The notes beneath the pieces were generated by a model. That model was not told the origin of the DNA and did no database searches. It worked only from the letters and a program-made list of their open reading frames with translations. From a virus: a DNA stretch of 23,949 bases. The stretch spans positions 1 to 23,949 of the IMG/VR virus record IMGVR_UViG_3300025896_001343; one strand, 5' to 3'. Made by a program: the position numbers and the translations under genes. Numbering within the stretch: position 1 is the first letter of the stretch; every line of letters starts with the position of its first letter. Of the stretch, positions 21,038-23,949 are shown piece by piece.

Positions 21038-21687
21038 GACGCTCTCGCCTCACGTTCGCGGCGTTGACCAGCGGTGACTTCGCCTGGCTGCATCCGTTGC
21101 TTGCGCTCGGCCAGCCAGTTCGCCTGCCCACGCGACGGGATGACGGTGCCGTCGTGATGCAGCGAGAACTTATTTCCGCTGCCGATGTTTTTCACCTGCG
21201 TGAACTGCCGGTAGTCTTCCACGCGATCGTGGTTGCCCTGGCGATGCACTTTCTCTTTCTTCGCCTTGTCCCGGTTCATTTCTTCGACGCAATGCTCGAA
21301 GTAGCGACGACCGCCGCCGAACGCTTCGGCGCTCACAGAGTAGAGGTAGGAGAACACGCGGCCATCCAGCGGCAGCGGTTCGCCCTTGCTGTCGCGCCAG
21401 TCGCGCAACAGTAACCATCCCGGCGATAGGTAGTGCAGCACAGACGGCTTTCGGTACCAGACGAGGTACGCACGCGGATAGACCAGCGGAGCGCCTTCAG
21501 GTGGACGCACCACGCGCACGCGGTCGTAGTGATCGACCATGCGAAGATCGCGCATGAATTCGTCCGGCGCGGCTTCCACGCCATCGCGATCCGGGTGCCA
21601 ATAGAAGTCCATCGCCTGATCCGGCAGCTCGCCGGATGGCGTGACAACGGGGGTGCGAAACGGTTGACCGTTCGGGCCGAGTTTCAT
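21034..21687 (-). CDS. Hypothetical protein of head-to-tail region
   Basis: 217 residues from ATG 21685-21687, 4 bases after the preceding stop. N-terminal half has aromatic, charged segments (M-D-F-Y-W-H-P-D-R-D-G-V-E, Y-L-V-W-Y-R-K-P-S-V-L-H-Y-L). C-terminal third is strongly basic and helical (N-R-D-K-A-K-K-E-K-V, then A-E-R-K-Q-R-M-Q, ending R-R-E-R-E-A-R-A-S), so it may touch DNA or an acidic partner. I know no named family. Operon position suggests a virion component or an assembly factor. Confidence 0.6.
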   Translation of the reverse strand: MKLGPNGQPFRTPVVTPSGELPDQAMDFYWHPDRDGVEAAPDEFMRDLRMVDHYDRVRVVRPPEGAPLVYPRAYLVWYRKPSVLHYLSPGWLLLRDWRDSKGEPLPLDGRVFSYLYSVSAEAFGGGRRYFEHCVEEMNRDKAKKEKVHRQGNHDRVEDYRQFTQVKNIGSGNKFSLHHDGTVIPSRGQANWLAERKQRMQPGEVTAGQRREREARAS

Positions 21688-21691
21688 GGGC

Positions 21692-22360
21692 CTATTCGAC
21701 GGGCACGTTCAGGATGGCGCGGTGACGCGACTGCTCTTTCGTCGCTTTCAGGCAGTGATCGCGAACGAGCTTCTTCGCCTTGTTACGAGCGCGAGTGCCC
21801 TTGTCCACGTCGAACGACGCGACGACCTTCGCGCAGATCGTACAGGTGTAGGTGCCATCGCCGTTGTAGGCGATCTTGTCGTCCGTGGTGTTCGTGACGG
21901 TCTTCTGACCCCACATCGACGTGCGCTTTTTCGTGTCGATCAGCTTCACGCCGAAGGGACGGCGCTCGCCGCCTGGCAGCAGCTCCGTCCGCACCATCTC
22001 CGAGTTGTCGGAGCCTACGCCGCCGCGACTGACCGCGCCCTGCGAGTCCCACGTCATGCTGGATGGATGGCGCGGTTCGCCGTACGACTGACCTTCGATG
22101 CACTTCTCTTGGAACGCGATGAAGCGGTCGATGGAATCCTTGATCGGCTCGTAGCCGGCCCACGCAACGCCGCGCACGCGGCTGAGTTCGTCGAGTTCCG
22201 AGAATCGACCGAGCGCGTCCCTGATCGCCACCGGGTTGACACCGGGCGGCACCTTGCCGTGCAGCGCGACGTTCGGACTCTCGCCCAAGTGCTCGCGCAT
22301 GAACTGCAATTCTTCGATCGAGTATTTCGCGGGTTCAAAGATTTCAACAGCGACAGCCAT
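21692..22360 (-). CDS. Hypothetical protein with C-terminal zinc-finger-like site
   Basis: 222 residues from ATG 22358-22360; the binding site is weak (GAGAA). Residues 10-90 are helical (I-E-E-L-Q-F-M-R-E-H-L, I-D-R-F-I-A-F-Q-E-K-C), and the middle is polar. Near the end C173-x2-C176 (Y-T-C-T-I-C-A-K) is followed by H202 and C203 and later H213, giving a plausible C2H2/C2HC zinc site within a basic tail. It is the first gene after the large hairpin at 22393-22439, so its expression depends on read-through or an unseen promoter. Unknown role; may be a structural or DNA-contacting late protein. Confidence 0.6.
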   Translation of the reverse strand: MAVAVEIFEPAKYSIEELQFMREHLGESPNVALHGKVPPGVNPVAIRDALGRFSELDELSRVRGVAWAGYEPIKDSIDRFIAFQEKCIEGQSYGEPRHPSSMTWDSQGAVSRGGVGSDNSEMVRTELLPGGERRPFGVKLIDTKKRTSMWGQKTVTNTTDDKIAYNGDGTYTCTICAKVVASFDVDKGTRARNKAKKLVRDHCLKATKEQSRHRAILNVPVE

Positions 22361-22392
22361 GTGATTGTTCTCGTTTCACGATACGGGTTGAA

Positions 22393-22439
22393 ATACGAAA
22401 CGCGGGGCGTGGCCGTTGTAGCCAGCCCCGCGTTCGTAT
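22393..22439 (-). terminator. Strong hairpin, probable terminator or attenuator
   Basis: An inverted repeat lies in the 93-base gap downstream of the beta-helix gene. Arms 22425-22439 and 22393-22408 pair over 15 bases with one bulged A, and the inner TGGC/GCCA (22410-22413 with 22421-22424) extends the stem to about 19 pairs. Stem GC is high. The minus-strand sequence after the stem is only TTCAACCC, so the U-tract is short and termination is likely partial. Such a site would raise capsid-side transcripts over downstream genes. Confidence 0.6.
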
Positions 22440-22453
22440 CAGACAGTCGATCC

Positions 22454-23374
22454 TTAGACGACGGGATCGAGGATGCCGTTCTTGTCCACCAAGAGGGTGG
22501 CGAACGTCTGGATGTGGCGCACGCCAGGCAGGTCGTTGATGGTCGTGACCACTGCCACGTCCGCGCCGTAGTTGTTGTAGCAGGACATGCCGGTCGTGGT
22601 GTTCAACGCCAGCGTCACGCTCAACAGGTTCGCGGAGAACCCGGTCATCTTGACCGTGTTGTTCTCGACGAGAATGTTCGTGCAGGTCACGAAGCGGAAC
22701 ACACAGCTCGTCGCGCCATCCTGCAACGCGAGGAACATCTTGTTGCCGCTCAAGCGGAACCGCGTGTTGCTCGTCGCGGCGATCCACTGCTGCGCGGAGC
22801 CGGCGGCGGTCGCCTGATAGTGCGTGCAGTTCTGGACGGCGCAATCGGTGCCCGTGGTGAACGCGGCGAACTGAATCGCCTGCACCGACGTGGTTTCAAA
22901 GAAGTCCACGCGGTCGAGCACCACGTTCGAGCCGGTGATGTTGAACATCGACACCACTTCGTCGATCGACACCGTGCAGCGCACGTTCGACAGGGTGTTG
23001 TTGCTGCCGCTGATCGCCATCGTCGCGGCAGTGCCGGACCAGGTGAAGGTCGGACGGTTGGAGCCGTTGCCCAATCCGATGACGGTGATGCCGCTCTGCG
23101 ACCAGGTGATGCCGCCCGCCGCAGAGATCGTCTCGGCGTGACCAGGGGCGATGAAGATGCGGTCGCCGGCCAGCGCAATGGCGAGTGCCGCCGCGAGGGT
23201 CGTCTTCGCGCTCTGCGGAGTCGCACCGTCACCGCCTGACGCCGCCGCGCTGTTGACGTACCAGTCGTTGCCGAACTGAACCGCCTTCAGAATGCCCGCT
23301 TCGAGGGCCGGAATCTGGCTCTGATCCAGATAGGGCGCTCGGTTCCGGTGCCCATATGCGAGTAGGTTAGCCAT
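22454..23374 (-). CDS. Right-handed beta-helix structural protein
   Basis: 306 residues from ATG 23372-23374 with AAGGGAG upstream. After an N-terminal 45-residue segment (I-L-K-A-V-Q-F-G-N-D-W-Y-V-N) it shows successive helix-coil rungs: D-R-I-F-I-A-P-G-H-A-E-T-I, G-I-T-V-I-G-L-G-N-G, N-N-T-L-S-N-V-R-C, N-V-V-L-D-R-V-D-F, I-L-V-E-N-N-T-V-K. This is the pectate-lyase-like parallel beta-helix used by phage spikes and by some head-associated proteins. I see no clear catalytic acid pair. It lies two genes from the capsid end, an unusual place for a spike, so a head-fibre or decoration role is possible. Confidence 0.75.
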   Translation of the reverse strand: MANLLAYGHRNRAPYLDQSQIPALEAGILKAVQFGNDWYVNSAAASGGDGATPQSAKTTLAAALAIALAGDRIFIAPGHAETISAAGGITWSQSGITVIGLGNGSNRPTFTWSGTAATMAISGSNNTLSNVRCTVSIDEVVSMFNITGSNVVLDRVDFFETTSVQAIQFAAFTTGTDCAVQNCTHYQATAAGSAQQWIAATSNTRFRLSGNKMFLALQDGATSCVFRFVTCTNILVENNTVKMTGFSANLLSVTLALNTTTGMSCYNNYGADVAVVTTINDLPGVRHIQTFATLLVDKNGILDPVV

Positions 23375-23390
23375 ATCGAAATTCTCTCCC

Positions 23391-23816
23391 TTACCAGACC
23401 GGACGGTTCAGACGGTTCAGGACGACGACGATGTTGACGCCGGTAACGGCAGTCATCGTGCCTGAGAATTTCAACCCGATGCGCTGACCAGTCAGGATCG
23501 AGCGATCGGCGGCGAGCGTGCCGGGACTCAGCGAACGCTTCTGGAGCGTGTTGATGGTCGATTTCAGGTTGAACGTGGACGCCAACAGCGACGTGCCTGT
23601 CGAAAGCGCGGCACCATCCGCCACTTTCACAACATCGACCGTGACCGCCGAACCATCCGTGCCGAGCGTTTCATGGATCTCGCTGGCGAACACGATTTCG
23701 CAATTCGAGTCCGCGACCCACAGCCCGACGTTCGGGAGCGTGAGCAGGGCCGCGTTCGGCCCTGCTGAGAAGGTCAGCACCAGTGGTGCTTTCCATGCGA
23801 CTGCTTGAGCAATCAT
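23391..23816 (-). CDS. Small structural protein next to capsid gene
   Basis: 141 residues from ATG 23814-23816. A beta-rich protein with hydrophobic strands (A-P-L-V-L-T-F-S-A-G-P, G-L-W-V-A-D-S-N-C-E-I-V-F-A, V-T-G-V-N-I-V-V-V-L-N-R-L) and a central helix-turn (S-T-I-N-T-L-Q-K-R-S-L). A gene of this size and composition directly downstream of the major capsid gene is often a head decoration or stabilisation protein, but sequence alone does not prove it. Its single cysteine and lack of motifs give no further clue. Confidence 0.55.
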   Translation of the reverse strand: MIAQAVAWKAPLVLTFSAGPNAALLTLPNVGLWVADSNCEIVFASEIHETLGTDGSAVTVDVVKVADGAALSTGTSLLASTFNLKSTINTLQKRSLSPGTLAADRSILTGQRIGLKFSGTMTAVTGVNIVVVLNRLNRPVW

Positions 23817-23850
23817 TCGTTATGCCTCAGTGGTTGGACGAATCAAATTT

Positions 23851-23949
23851 CTACGACTCGGCCAAGTCCGAGATGCGGACGGCACTGGTCGGCGCGTCGC
23901 AGATCAGCTCGCCCTGCCAGTAGTATTCGATGTCGAAGTAGGCCGAAGC
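23851..23949 (-). CDS. C-terminal end of a probable capsid-type protein
   Basis: The last 32 codons and TAG stop (23851-23853) of a gene that begins beyond the right edge. The peptide has an aromatic, strand-like stretch (Y-F-D-I-E-Y-Y-W-Q-G-E-L) and ends R-I-S-D-L-A-E-S. Its place immediately upstream of the small structural protein and beta-helix genes makes the major capsid protein the best guess. Only the missing part can settle it. Confidence 0.45.
   Translation of the reverse strand, partial: ASAYFDIEYYWQGELICDAPTSAVRISDLAES

Noticed and set aside
21686-23239. A 517-codon open frame on the plus strand.
   Set aside because: It is antisense to the beta-helix gene and the zinc-site protein gene, both of which have sensible protein sequences and ribosome sites; its product is Arg/Val/His-rich, as expected of a GC-rich shadow frame.
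1-23949. CRISPR arrays, insertion sequences, rRNA or complete tRNA genes.
   Set aside because: I saw no regularly spaced repeats, transposase motifs, terminal inverted repeats or cloverleaf-capable sequence by reading both strands.

Overview
This window is a compact stretch of a tailed double-stranded DNA phage (Caudoviricetes) or prophage. It is GC-rich and almost fully coding. All genes but one lie on the minus strand and are joined by ATGA, TAATG or GTGA overlaps, so transcription runs from base 23949 toward base 1. The module order resembles P22-like podoviruses: capsid, adaptor, appendages, nozzle, internal (ejection) proteins, lysis, then recombination. I see no tape measure, tube or sheath gene. 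Portal, terminase and scaffold genes are not in the window and may lie beyond the right edge. The host is unknown; an envelope-type signal peptide and the gene order suggest a Gram-negative bacterium.

Layout in order of transcription. (1) 23949-20031: the 3' end of a probable capsid gene, a small structural protein, a right-handed beta-helix protein, a strong hairpin (22393-22439), two unknown proteins, a probable head-tail adaptor and a small beta-rich protein. (2) 20029-17047: a fibre-like protein with a cleavable signal peptide, a disordered protein, a tail-fibre-like protein and a small unknown. (3) 17050-15029: a large protein compatible with a tail nozzle. Tail-to-tail with it is the only plus-strand gene, a free-standing homing-endonuclease-like gene (14521-15039). 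(4) 14486-7098: an appendage-like protein, a zinc-knuckle-like protein, a GNAT-like protein with its own promoter, three large probable internal virion proteins (one with two DUF4214-like repeats), and several short disordered proteins. (5) 7083-3853: small unknowns, an HTH regulator, two membrane-anchored coiled-coil proteins, a TIM-barrel glycoside hydrolase and a holin-like protein. (6) 3812-1: a consensus promoter precedes an early-type operon with a ribbon-helix-helix-like protein, a KGG-repeat protein, small unknowns, an ERF single-strand annealing protein, a YqaJ-type exonuclease, zinc-binding proteins and a truncated HNH protein.

The most interesting signal is a shared short-motif architecture. 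Five otherwise unrelated, low-complexity proteins (genes at 18545, 13129, 11720, 11490 and 9523) carry an arginine cluster, usually in an EGPRRR-like context. A linker of roughly 15-45 residues and a short leucine/methionine-rich C-terminal helix follow. Several proteins in the same cluster also start with M-A-x-R-R. The arginine codons differ between copies, which points to selection at the protein level. I infer a common docking, packaging or processing signal for virion-internal proteins.
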